A stretch of DNA of 64,000 nt, from contig CM028339.1 in the NCBI GenBank assembly GCA_016647705.1, positions 18,742,803 through 18,806,802 of the forward strand, in the 5' to 3' direction. Positions 1 to 10,730 of the stretch are shown here, one piece after another. Source of the stretch: Eucommia ulmoides. Its lineage: Eukaryota > Streptophyta > Magnoliopsida > Garryales > Eucommiaceae. The translations under genes were made by a program, and so were the position numbers. The notes below the pieces were generated by a model. That model did no database searches and was not told the origin of the DNA. It saw only the letters and a list, made by a program, of their open reading frames with translations. The stretch's first letter is position 1, and every line of letters begins with the position of its first letter.

Positions 1-1147
1 TAGCGGTGGCCTTCACTGCTGCAACGGTGAAAGAGCCGAAAATCTTCTACTTTACCACCACTGCAGTAATCAAGCCACCGCTGCAGTGGTGAGCCTGCCG
101 ACATCACCACCGCTGCAGTGGTGAGCCCTACACCTATAAAATGTTTTTTTAGATATTTTTAGATATTTTGTTCTCATTATTTGATCCCTCCTCCTCCATT
201 TTCGACCATAGAACCGGATAGAGACATTTTAGGGGAGATTTTGGTGGGCTCAACACAACCAAAGGAGAATATCACATTTCCAAGAAGAGGGAACGATCTT
301 GGAGCAGTTTTAGCATCGATTCTTTGGATAACGGCTAGTCTCTTTCATTTCTCTCTTTATTTTTTAACTTTGGTAGTTTGTTTGAGCATGTTTAGCTCAT
401 TTGCTATTGTATATGTGGTTATGACCATTAGTTAAATATGGATTATCTATGAGATTAATATAGTTTATGAAAATATTTTTTATTTGAATTGTGTCTCGTT
501 AACGGTTGTTCTTCCTTATTTGATTTTGTTTACCATTATTTAATTTCCTTTATATGCTTATTATGATATACAGAGAAATCGGAGTTTGACACTCGGGAGA
601 GGTAACCCCGGATTCAGATTAGGGTGTAAACACAACACGACGATCTAATGACCCTAGAGGGCATTAGAAAGTGTGCAATCCATGATGTTAGGGCGAGACT
701 CATATGACTAAGTGTCGTATAGATGCCTGAGGGCGACTTCGGCATTGACGCGAAGTCACATATTCATTTACTTTATACTTGGGAGAGGTAGTGAGTGAGT
801 TTACGATACCAAGATTGTCGAATAGGTCGAATACCATTAATGTAAATAAGACGAAATCAAACACATTTAAGTAAATGAAGTTAATTACTAGATAATTCAT
901 TCCCCTAAACGTCTCATATTAGTATTATATTATAATTAGTTTAATTAATTAATTAGATTAGTATTTTATATTTATAAACAAAAACCTATTTTTATCGCCT
1001 AAATAAAGTTAGGTTATGACAATTACGGTACTCAACGATAATCTAAACCAATCCATGTGGATACGATAACTCTTACTCTTCCCATTATACTAAAATTTGA
1101 CTTGTACATTTGCAGTGAAAGTAGCGACGTAATATTCCGCAACCAAT
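1..1147 (+). repeat. Ty3/Gypsy-like LTR, 3' portion, cut off by window start
   Basis: The first 135 bp hold GC-rich near-palindromic modules of the type CCGCTGCAGTGGTGAG. The rest is homologous by eye to two further copies at 60903-61715 (+) and 62830-61690 (-). Bases near 1060-1115 (TGTGGATACGATA, then a run ending TTTGCAG) resemble the U5 end of plant Athila/Tat-type Gypsy LTRs as I remember them. The piece stops at a copia LTR near 1148. No coding potential was recognised; the 84-codon open frame at 181-435 recurs only in related LTR copies. The lineage is an inference. Confidence 0.55.
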
Positions 1148-1812
1148 AAACTATAGTAATCAAAACGTGCTTACACATTTAAAAAACAACAATTAGATCA
1201 ATACAGAATTAAAAGAAGCGGATCAGATACGTACCTCCGACCATAGCCGTTTTCACTTGTTTAAGATTATGGAAAATATTGGTTTCGGGTTAAGGCTCTT
1301 CTAAACCTTACTCAATCTCTGTTTGATGGTGTATTTGGTTTCTAAAGTGCGATTGTAGGCTTAGGGAACCAAAATCGATCGCACAGCTTCTTTTATAGAT
1401 TCCGCTCATCATAGAATCACTCTTGGATATGTAGAAAGGTAGTGGGCAGTTAGTTATGCATGAACCTACGTTTTGGTAACTTACAAAACAACTTTCTTAC
1501 ACATGACCATGCATGGTTACTCTCTCTCTAGCCATACATGATCACACTCTCTCTAATGGATGTTCATACATGATCAATCCATATTATGTGGAATACATGG
1601 GTGATAGCTATATTTTTGTAACTCATCTTGCAGAACATGGATCCATGCAACCCACAAGCTAGAGAGAAGTGGGTATGTGCAAAGGGAAGTAGGTATGTGC
1701 AAGATATGGTAGATTCATGGTGGTTGGCATTTGGAGGAAGTTAATCTACCTTCTTATAATGATGGAGCAATATGGACCATGTTCTTGAGGATTTTTAGGG
1801 AAAAATCCAATA
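1148..1812 (-). repeat. 3' LTR of the copia element
   Basis: Aligns along its length with 7358-8030 (for example GGGTTAAGGCTCTTCTAAA in both). Its outer end lacks the terminal TGTGGGA seen at 7358, so it is truncated on the left. The inner end (CCAATA on +) abuts the polypurine tract. Confidence 0.8.
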
Positions 1813-1825
1813 TTCTCCCACTTGG
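1813..1825 (-). other. Polypurine tract of the copia element
   Basis: On the - strand this reads CCAAGTGGGAGAA directly before the LTR start. It is the expected plus-strand priming tract and fits the purine motif common in plant copia elements. Confidence 0.65.
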
Positions 1826-2106
1826 TCCATATACATTTCATCATTTACCACAGTAAGAAACGAACTACATGAATCATGGCGATAGGTCCTCTAAAACAAG
1901 TATTATCTTCCATGTATTACAATGCACTTGTTTCTCATTATAGCCCATACAACTTTAATGAATAAACCTTATGTTTATTCTAGGATCCAACTTCAATGAT
2001 GTTTCTCAAATAAATAAATAAATGTGTACGCAAAAGAAAGTTAAATACGAGTAAACATCACAGATGGAGTTTCATTGAAAATAAAAATCTGTTTTTGCAA
2101 TGAAAA

Positions 2107-3504
2107 TCACATAAAGGAACTAAGTCTCGTCTTATCTACATGATCCTTAAATTTGAATGGTGGCATGCCTTTAGTCAAATGATCAACAATCATCAATTCA
2201 GTGCTAACGTGTTCAATAATCATTGTCTTATCTTTAACACGTTCCCTTATGACTAGATACTTGATGTCGATATGCTTGCTTCGACTACCACTTTTGTTGT
2301 TTTTAGCCATAAAAACAACAGTTGAATTGTCACAATATATTCTCAGTGGCCTAGAAATCGAATCCATAATTTTAAGCTTAGAAATAAAACTCTTTATCCA
2401 TACACCATATGAGGTAGCCTCAGAACAAGATACGAACTCAACTTCCATAGTGGAAGTAGCAATCAAAGTCTGATTTGCACTTCTCCAAGATACAGCTCTA
2501 CTAGCTAGTATGAAAACATATCCTGAAGTTGATTATCGTGAAACAATGCAACTAGCGTAGTCTGAATCAAAGTGGCTAATCACTTCCAAATTTTCAGTCC
2601 GTTTGTACATAAGCACGTAGTCTTTGGTCCCTTGAAAGTATCTCATCACCTTCTTTGTAGCTCTCCAATGGTCCATACCTAGATTACTCTGATATATTCC
2701 AAACATCCCAATAGCAAATGTAATGTCAGATTTAGTGCAAACTTGGGCATACATTAGGCTTCCAACCGCATAAGCATAAAGAATGTTCTTCATTTGTTCT
2801 CGCTCAAAATCGTTCTTTGGGCACTGGTTTAAATTGAACTTATCACCTTTCACAACGGGAGCTATAGTTGGTGAACAATCCTTCATCCGAAATCTCTCTA
2901 AAACCTTGTTGATATAGGTCTCTTGAGACAGACCCAAAATCTCTTGCAATCTATCTCTATGTATCTTAATGCCAATAACATAAGACGCATCACTCATATC
3001 CTTTATATCAAAGTTTTTAGAGAGAAATTGTTTCACCTTATATACCAATTCCTTGTCATTGGTTGCAAGTAAAACGTCATCCACATACAGAATAAGAAAA
3101 CAAGTCTTATTCTCACTGACTTTCTGGTATATACATTAAACCATAATGTTCTCCACAAGTCCAAATGAATAGATAACATCATGAAACTTTAAATACCATT
3201 GACGGGAAGCTTGTTTTAATCCATATATAGATTTCTTGAGCTTTCACACCAAATGCTCTCCACCACTAGAGAAAAATTCTTTTGGTTGTTTCATCTGAAC
3301 CTCTTCCTCTAGATATCCATTGAGGAAGACCGTTTTCACATCCATTTGTTGCAACTCTAAGTCAAAATGTGCAACTAATGCAAGAATGACACGAAGAGAA
3401 TCTTTCTTAGATATAGGAGAAAAAGTCTCATTGTAATCGATTCCTTCCTTTTGAGTGAATCCTTTAGCAACAAGTAATGTTTTATATCTCTCAACGTTTC
3501 CCAA
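2107..3504 (-). pseudogene. Copia reverse transcriptase and RNase H remnant
   Basis: Three broken open stretches carry one polyprotein region. Positions 3244-3504 give the N-terminal RT part (KGFTQKEGIDYNETFSP, then QMDVKTVFLNGYLEEEV). The catalytic YVDD box lies at about 3069-3080 in the context LYVDDVLLATN. Positions 2533-3084 continue with the palm and connection segment (SLMYAQVCTKSDITFAIG, the YAQVCTRPD-type motif). Positions 2107-2466 are RNase H with KHIDIKYLVIRERV and the terminal DHLTKGMP motif. Stops and frameshifts near 2470-2530 and 3085-3243 separate the parts. In life this would copy element RNA into DNA inside a virus-like particle; here it is not translatable as one protein. 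Confidence 0.85.
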
Positions 3505-3820
3505 TAAGTTTTTCTTTGTTTTAAAGACCTATTTACATCCAATGGATTTCATACCATTAGGCAACTCAACAAAATTCCAGACTCGGTTTGATGTCATAAA
3601 ATTCATCTTATCTTTCATAGCATTGTACCATAGTTTTGATTATTTGTAACTCATGGCTTGTAAAAAAGTTTCAAGATCATTTTTAGCTCCAATGTTAAAG
3701 TCACTCTTGCAGATACACAACATAATCACTAGATTAATGTTATATCATTATCTTCTTGAGGAACTTGTTGTTCAACTAGTTGATCAACAATTTCTTTTTG
3801 TTTATCATCAACAACTTGAT

Positions 3821-4169
3821 CTACTGGATCGTTATTAGCAGGTTGTAGAGCTTCTGCAATTGGTTGTCCAACCCCATTTGGACTTGAGGGGTGTGAATGA
3901 CAACCAATCTGTCATTCTCAAGAAACTTTACACTTCTTAAGCCCACAATCCTAGTACTATGAGATGGACAAGAGAATCTGTACCCCTTGGATCTTTTAGC
4001 ATATCCAATAAAATACCCACTTAGAGTCCTTAGGTCCAATTTCTTCTCTTGTGGGTTGTAAACTCTTAATTCAAATGGGCATCCCCAAAAGCGCATATGT
4101 CGCAAACTCGGTTTTCAACTTTTCTACAATTCAAATGGCGTATTTGGGATAACCTTGATTGGAACTTGG

Positions 4170-4220
<51 letters not shown>

Positions 4221-5120
4221 CATTTTAAGAGCTTCAGTCCACAAGGATTCATGAAGTTTGGATTTACTGCGCATATTATTAACTATGTACATTAAAGTTC
4301 GGTTTCTTCTTTCTGCCGCACTATTCTGGTCTGGAGAACCAGGCATGGTGTATTGGGCAAATATCTCATGCTCTTGAAGAAACTTCGCAAATGGACCAAG
4401 TGTTTGTTTATTCTCGGTATATTTACTATAATATTCTCCACCTCTATCAGTCCTCATGATCTTAATTTGCTTTCCACATTACTTCTCTACTTTAGTCTTA
4501 AAAATCTTAAAGGCATATAGTGTTTCATTCTTGTTATGAAGCAAGTAGATATACATATATTGTGAGTAATCATCTATGAAAAAGATGAAATATTTCAGAC
4601 CATGTTTATCCATATCTGGACAACAAATATCTGAATGTATGATTTCTAACATTTCTGTACTCCTCTTTGTATATTTCTTGGACTTCTTGTTCTTTTTTCC
4701 TTTAATACAATCTACACAAGTCTCAAAATCAGTAAAATCTAAAGTACTAACTACTCCATTATTTACTAATCTCTTAATTCTCTATATGGAGATATGTCCC
4801 AATCTCTGGTGCCACAAATTAGAGGATTCTTCATTCATAACACATTATTTTATACTTGCGTGAACATGCATAGTATTATCAGTGGCATAATTTTGCAAAT
4901 CAATAGAGAAAAGACTATCAGACAATGTATCATTTTCAACAAGATTAGATTTATAAAACAAACTGAAAGATGTTTCATAAAAATTAAAGGAATAATCTAA
5001 AGGCACAAGTCTGGAAACTGAAATTAAATTCCTAGAAAAACTTGGAATATAAAAAGTCTTTTCTAAATTTAAAATAAAGTCACTACTTAAAACTAAACTA
5101 CATGTTCCAACAGCTTCCAC
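3821..5120 (-). pseudogene. Copia integrase and pre-integrase remnant, split by a TA microsatellite
   Basis: Positions 4845-5120 give the pre-integrase region (LEKTFYIPSFSRNLISVSRL). Positions 4131-4457 give the integrase core with RTDRGGEYYS around the second catalytic Asp and AERRNRTLM around the catalytic Glu; the usual PQQNG before it is PDQNS here. Positions 3821-4105 give the C-terminal part (RFWGCPFELRVYNPQEKKLDLRT). A run of about 22 TA units (4174-4217) sits where the family has its conserved YILNRVP stretch, turning it into a Tyr-Ile repeat. Several frames are broken, so it is a pseudogene. Confidence 0.8.
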
Positions 5121-5139
5121 ATGTGAATGGATCTTGTTT

Positions 5140-6004
5140 CTTGAATAAATGCATTACTCACTTGGCATTAGTTTCCTTAGGTTTTGAATACCCTGCAAGG
5201 TATTTTAAATATGGATTGTAGAACCAGAATCAATCCACCATGTATTATAAATAACATCAACCATATTAGATTCCTAACAAACAAATGAGAGTGATTTACT
5301 TTTCTTCTCAGGCCATTTCTGGAATTTAGTGCAATCCTTCTTTATGTGTCATTTTCTCTTGCAGAAAAAACACTTGGATTCCTTCTTGATTCTACCTTGG
5401 GGTAGTATTTTACATTTTCTCTTCTTTTTGGCTTGTTTTTTATTCTTTCCTTCCATTGTGACCATTTATCCTTACGTGTGTTGTAGAATATATTGAAGGG
5501 TCTATATTACTGTGGAAGAGTGTTCAAAATATAGTGCACAAGGAAAGAGTTAGACATCTCAACCTCACGTGTCTTCAATTGAGCCGCAATGTCCCTCATT
5601 TTCATGATGTGCTCACGCACACCTCTCACGGTAGTGAGCTACAGCGATGAAAACTTCATAATTAGGGTACTAGTGAGTACCTTATCTGAAGACTCAAATT
5701 GTTCATCAATAGCCTTCAACAGTTCCGTAACCTAGTTATGTTGATCAACAAAATCACAAATACCAACAGAGATATTGGTCTTTACGAACATCACATTAAG
5801 GCGATTGGATTGCTCCTAACGTTCATAAAAAGCAATTTCATCTGGAGTGCTAGTCAGAGTAATGACTGGTTTGTTTTTTCTTATAGCATAATCAATGTCC
5901 ATCCACCCTAATTGAATAAGAATTCTCTCCTTCCAAACCTTATAGTTATCACCTTTTAGTTTGAGAATGTCACATTTCGTATTAGAAAAATTCACAAGTT
6001 GCAT
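5140..6004 (-). pseudogene. Copia gag remnant with damaged zinc knuckle
   Basis: Positions 5816-6004 begin with Met and read like the start of copia gag (LKGDNYKVWKERILIQLGW). Near 5340-5370 the - strand encodes a CCHC knuckle of the form C-F-F-C-K-R-K-stop-H-I-K-K-D-C, in which the usual Gly codon before His is a TGA. Sequence between these parts has lost its frame. Gag would form the particle shell and bind RNA; this copy is dead. Confidence 0.7.
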
Positions 6005-7343
6005 GACTGCATAAAATTAAACTTACATGCTTATAATGAAAATTGAGACTTATAAACTTATATAATATTTTACCAAAGTTCATGTTCCAAAATCAATGAA
6101 TCTAGTGACGTAAAACTTGTTTGTACGCTAAAGTTCTAATTCAATTAGATTCATCTACAACCTTATGATAAAATTATCAAATTATGCTCATTTCTTAATT
6201 CTTGTGGGTAAATTAAGAAATATAATTTGATATTCTATCCTAATTAATCATGCAAATATAATTAAAAAAAAAAAACATGTGGGATAAGATCTATTATATT
6301 ACGCATGATTAACCACAATTAATATCATAATGTGATCCTTAATACTTAATATATAATTCTAATTAATTAAAGATGCTGTGACTATTTCTTAATTAATTAA
6401 AATTATATAGATCATTCAACATTAAATAATTCACAATGAAGGTTCATACCATTACATAAAACTATAAGTAATATAAATATAAAATTGAATATCAATGTAC
6501 TAATATTATTCAACTTAATATTGCATGTATAATAAAATAATAAATTATACACACAAAATAACATGATAAATAATATAACCATATGAATATCTAAAAATTA
6601 AATTCATAATGAGTCTTGAGGCAATGTGCATTATTTAACCCAATATTGTATGTATAATAAATAACAAAAAATATACATACAAATAACTTAATAAATAAAT
6701 GACATGAACACATTGAAAATCATAAAGTAAATTTATGTAATGCACAGTGACTTTATTATTAATAAACAGCGCAATAAATTTTTAACAAGTTTTTATGCCC
6801 TAGTGGTTCTTAGGTTCTATTTCCCTGCTACAGGTTATGGGTTCGAATATGATTAGGCCCTTAAATGTGAAGTCCTTTTGTTACTTTAAAAAAAAAATAC
6901 AACAAAAAATGTAAAGGGAAATATTCGAACCCTTAACTATACCCGTATTGAGGTCCAATCCTTTGACAGAGTTGCCGCAAAACCAATATAAAGCCTATGA
7001 TATATTATCGCGGATATAAATTATAACTTAGTGCTGATTCACAAACTTATCAAGACTACGTCGTTTTAGCCGTCTTCTTCACTGATCCTTACCCTAGATC
7101 AGAAAGCTACGAACAACAATGTGTAGAATAACATTTTAGGTTTTTCTAATCTTCAAAAAATCATATAAAATTAACCGCAAGTTCAAATTTCATGAAATTT
7201 ATATCATTAAACTCATAATGAAACGTAAAATTTTTCTATATTAAATTTCCCAAAAATATTAAAGTTTTCGAAAAACTCATTTTTGGCTATTAATTAAAAA
7301 TCATGAAACTAAATACAAGAACAACAAGACAGAGGTAAAAACC
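6005..7343. other. Untranslated leader of the copia element, AT-rich
   Basis: This stretch lies between the gag start and the primer-binding site and is very AT-rich. Repeated motifs such as AATAATAAATTATACACAC recur around 6480-6720. No gene was recognised. A SINE-like stretch lies inside at about 6795-6920. Confidence 0.5.
6795..6920 (+). repeat. Possible tRNA-derived SINE fragment
   Basis: TGCCCTAGTGGTTCTTAGG resembles a pol III A box. About 30 bp on, GGGTTCGAAT matches the B box core. An A-rich stretch follows at 6888-6912. A second B-box-like motif in inverse orientation (ATTCGAACCC, about 6921-6930) follows at once. No target duplication was found, so the call is tentative. Confidence 0.3.
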
Positions 7344-7355
7344 ACTCTGATACCA
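7344..7355 (-). other. Primer-binding site (initiator Met tRNA type)
   Basis: On the - strand the bases TGGTATCAGAGT lie two bases downstream of the 5' LTR end. This is the usual complement of the 3' end of initiator methionine tRNA in plant copia elements, with one change at the last position. Confidence 0.8.
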
Positions 7356-7357
7356 AC

Positions 7358-8030
7358 TGTGGGATAAAATATAGTGATCTAAACGTGCTCATACATATAG
7401 AAAATAACAATTAGATTAATACAAAATTAAAATAAGCAGATCAAATGCGTACCTCTAGCCATAGTCGTTCCCACTTGTTTAAAATTATGGGAAATAGTGG
7501 TTTCGGGTTAAGGCTCTTCTAAATCTTACTCAATCTCTGTTTTATAGTGTATTTGATTTCTAAAACGAGATTGTAGGCTTAGGGAACCAAAATCAATCGC
7601 ACAACCCCTTTTATAGATTTCGCCCATCACAAAATCACTCTTGGACGTGCAGAAAGATAGTGGACAGTTAGCCATGCATGAACCCACGTTTTTGTAACTT
7701 ACAAAATCATTTTCTTGCACATAACCATGCATGGTTACTCTCTCTCTAGCCATGCATGGCCACTCTCTCTCTGATGGATGTTCATGCATGATTAATCCAT
7801 ATTATATGGAATACAAGGGTGATGGACACATTTTTGTAACTCATATTGTAGAACATGGATCTATGCCACCCAAAAGCTAGAGAGAAGTGGGTATGTGCAA
7901 GGGAAAATGGGTATGTGCAAGAGAATGTGGGTTCATGGTGGTTAAAATTTGGAGGAAATTAATCCAACTTCCTATAATGATGGAGGAATGTGGATCATGT
8001 TCTTGAGGATTTTTAGGAAAACATCCATCA
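7358..8030 (-). repeat. 5' LTR of the copia element
   Basis: On the - strand it starts TGATGGATGT and ends TCCCACA, giving canonical TG...CA ends and 673 bp. It pairs with 1148-1812. It carries four CATGCATG motifs, listed separately. Confidence 0.8.
7673..7790. promoter_or_regulatory. Cluster of four RY (CATGCATG) motifs in the copia LTR
   Basis: CATGCATG occurs at 7673-7680, 7726-7733, 7751-7758 and 7783-7790, two of them within the palindrome CCATGCATGG. In plants this core is bound by B3-domain seed regulators (ABI3, FUS3, LEC2). In the older left LTR only one of the four is intact. A role in element transcription is an inference. Confidence 0.4.
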
Positions 8031-8757
8031 TGTTCCACTGCCCAGAGCGCATTGCAGCGGACAAAAAGTGCGCTGCAATGTGCTCCTATCAGCCTGCAAC
8101 CCAAAAATTCTATTTTTTCAGCCCTATAAATACCCCGTTATGCCTCAAACCAATTGGTGGTGATTTTGGGAGAGATAATCGCTGATTTGTTGCGATTTTG
8201 GGTAAGAAAACACCCCATAGTGTGGCGATTTTAGGCAAAATTGAGGAAAAAAATACTATTAGAGGCATATTGGAGTTCAAGATTTGGAGCTCAAATTCAC
8301 AATAAGAATTTTCACCCCCTTTTTTCTCTTCCCTAAAGATCGGGCATAACAAATATTTTTACTTAAATACTAGATAGGGATATCAGTATTCATGTGTTTA
8401 CATATTTTCTCACTTGACACTCGGGAAAAGTAGTGAAGGAGCACAAGTGACCTTGATTAATGAATAAATGGAATTGGCTAATAATTACTTAATAGGATAA
8501 TATGAGAATTACGAGATGAAATTAAGCCCTAGAATAATTGTGTATAGAAAATCCATATTTTATTTTGCTTTTGAATTTTATATTTGTTGTATTTTTATTT
8601 TTACTAACTTTAAATTTGGTTGCCTAGATAAAGTTGGGTTACGATAATCGCGGTATTTAGCGACGATCTAAACTAATTCCTGTGGATACGACACTCTATT
8701 CTTCCTATATTATTAAAACTTGAGCCGTACACTTGCAGTGTAGCAAAATAAAATCGC
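8031..8757 (+). repeat. Second Gypsy-like LTR, 3' portion
   Basis: It contains a TATAAATA box-like motif near 8126, then a run ending GTACACTTGCAGTG (about 8726-8739). That run parallels the U5 end at 1100-1118, including GTGGATACGA. The body differs from the 1-1147 copy, so it is a different subfamily. The copia element abuts its left side. No coding potential was recognised. Confidence 0.5.
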
Positions 8758-9308
8758 TACCAATAACGATCCAATTTCCTAGGACCACCACTTAGTTTCT
8801 CTTAAAGAGAATTAAACTTAAAACTGAATAACAAATATTTTATTTTCTAAAAATATGATTAAATTTTCAAATTATGTTGATAATTATAATAATCAATTAA
8901 TTGAATCAATTTTACAAATAATAAACAATAAATACAATTATTACAAAATTAAGAACAAATCCAAATATGATATCTGATGCAACTTTATTTTCATGAATCC
9001 TGTAATAAATACTAGAGGGGTATAAGCCAATGCTCAGTAGAATTTTAACCTCTTTAACACGCGCATCTAATTAATCCACGGATAACAAGTAGACATGTAC
9101 CTCACATAATTTTCACATAATACATAATCATCTATATTTTATGAAAATCAACAATTATAATTTAATAATAAATATAACATAAACCACATAATAAATGAAG
9201 ATATTAAATACCTATATTAAAAGGGTTAGGAATTCTACCTAAAACTAACAATTATAATCAGGTACAGATAAAAACCATTTTTCTCCTGTTTATCTTCTTT
9301 TTCATTTC
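8758..9308. other. AT-rich spacer, nothing recognised
   Basis: No open frame, repeat pair or motif was identified between the LTR piece and the hAT derivative. Confidence 0.5.
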
Positions 9309-9316
9309 CTTTTCTT

Positions 9317-9912
9317 TAGGGCTGGCAAAATAAGTATCTACACGATGACCTGACACGAGATCGACACGAAATTATCAGGTTTAGGTTTTGCTTATCAAAT
9401 ATCGGGTCGTTATCGTGTCAAACCCGATAAGAAATAGTGTAGGTTATCAGATTGACCTGATAACCCAATAGGTTACACGATAATAATTTCGTGTATTCAG
9501 GTTACACGATAACCTAAGATCTAATAGGTTATCCATTAATTTAATAAATTATTTTTACACCCCCAAATTATCAAATATTATAATTTAGTACCTAATATAT
9601 ATATTCACATTTTCCTAACCCTACTCATTTAGTCAACTTAACAGGTTAACATGTCATTAACGTGTAATGAGTTAATATATAATGGGTAGATTAATGTGTA
9701 ATCGAAATCTATCAAGTCTTATCGTGTCGTGTTTACCTGATAGGTTTCGTGTCATCGTGTGACACAAAAAATTATCGTGTCGTGTCGTGTTCGTGTTTGG
9801 GTAGTCTGACATGATATGCTTATCGTGTCGTGTTCGTGTTTGGGTCTTACCGTGTTTCGTGTTATCGTGTAATTACCTGTTACATGACATGTTACCTGTT
9901 TTGCCAGCCCTA
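9317..9912. mobile_element. 596-bp non-autonomous hAT element
   Basis: The ends TAGGGCTGGC and GCCAGCCCTA are inverted repeats. They are flanked by a perfect 8-bp target duplication CTTTTCTT (9309-9316 and 9913-9920). The left ~310 bp match the left end of the 4.1-kb hAT at 53202 and the right ~275 bp match its right end. The join lies near 9625-9640, so it is an internal deletion derivative. The interior is rich in short subterminal repeats (CGTGTCGTGT, TTATCGTGT, ACACGATAA), the expected transposase binding sites. It encodes nothing and would depend on transposase made elsewhere. Confidence 0.92.
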
Positions 9913-10186
9913 CTTTTCTTCTTTATTTTTCTTCTTTCTTTTTTTTGCGTGAACCCTCCCCCTCTTTTTTTTTCTATTATTTTATCTTCTTATTTTCTTT
10001 TTGTTTTTTCGTCTGAAACCCTCCCTTAAAAAAAACCTCTCCAAAATACAAACACGCACATATATTTATATACTAATGGGACCCATTCGATTTTCTTTCT
10101 CATAATGATCATTTCCACCTTTTCCATTTTTTACCTAAATGAGACACATGAGCAATGACTCATTAATGGCCACATCATCATTGTCT

Positions 10187-10490
10187 TGTGACCTCCTTCG
10201 CGGAGAAGAGTTGAATTGATGAGCTGATCTCCTTAATCAAAAGAGAGTTGAATTGTTGAGCTGACCTCCTTCACGGAGAAGAATTGAATTGATGAGCTGG
10301 TCTTATTAATCAAAAGAGAGTTGAACTGCTGAGCTGACCTCTTTTACAAATGAGAGTTGAACTGCTTCTGCTGACCTCCTTTGCGAAGAAGAGCTGAACT
10401 GTTGAGTTGACCTCCTTCGCGAAGGAAAGATGAACTGTTGAGTTTACCTCCTTTGCAAAGGAGAGTTGAACTGATGAGCTGACCTCTTTC
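10187..10490. repeat. Minisatellite, about 37-bp unit, about 8 copies
   Basis: Units of the form GAGTTGAACTG-TGAGCTGACCTCCTT(C/T)GCGAAGGA recur with the TTGAA core at about 10211, 10248, 10284, 10321, 10357, 10394, 10431 and 10466, a steady 36-37 bp step. Units differ by point changes and swapped halves. The - strand keeps an open frame of repeating Ser/Val/Lys-rich units, which is probably incidental. Confidence 0.8.
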
Positions 10491-10597
10491 TTTCCTTTTC
10501 TTTTGGAACACCACCTCAAGGTAGCACTCTGCCTCAGTAAGAAATGTACATATGGAATCTGACCGGACCATACTCGAAGTGTTCACCATTATTTTGA

Positions 10598-10701
10598 TAT
10601 CAACATATATATATATATATATATGTATATGTATATGTATATATATATATATGTATATGTATATGTATATATATATATATGTATATGTATATATATATAT
10701 A
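10598..10701. repeat. TA/GTATA microsatellite
   Basis: Alternating TA runs broken by repeated TATGTATATG blocks, with no coding meaning. It marks the left boundary of the next copia remnant. Confidence 0.85.
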
Positions 10702-10730
10702 GTTTTTTTATTATTTTTTAATATAAATAT

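Larger units (their letters stand above)
1148..8030 (-). mobile_element. Decayed Ty1/copia LTR retrotransposon
   Basis: The element reads right to left: 5' LTR 7358-8030, primer-binding site 7344-7355, gag remnant about 5140-6004, integrase about 3821-5120, reverse transcriptase 2533-3504, RNase H 2107-2466, polypurine tract at 1813-1825, 3' LTR about 1148-1812. The order (integrase before reverse transcriptase) is the copia order. All frames are interrupted, so it cannot move by itself. The two LTRs differ at many sites (roughly 85-90 % alike by eye over the best stretch), so the insertion is old. The left LTR has lost its last bases and the flanks show no matching 5-bp duplication. That suggests a later deletion or recombination at the left junction. 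Confidence 0.85.

Noticed and set aside
9960..10060. Short leader-like and membrane-like peptide from T-rich sequence
   Set aside because: Composition alone (TTTTCTT runs) yields Phe/Leu-rich frames here and in several other places.
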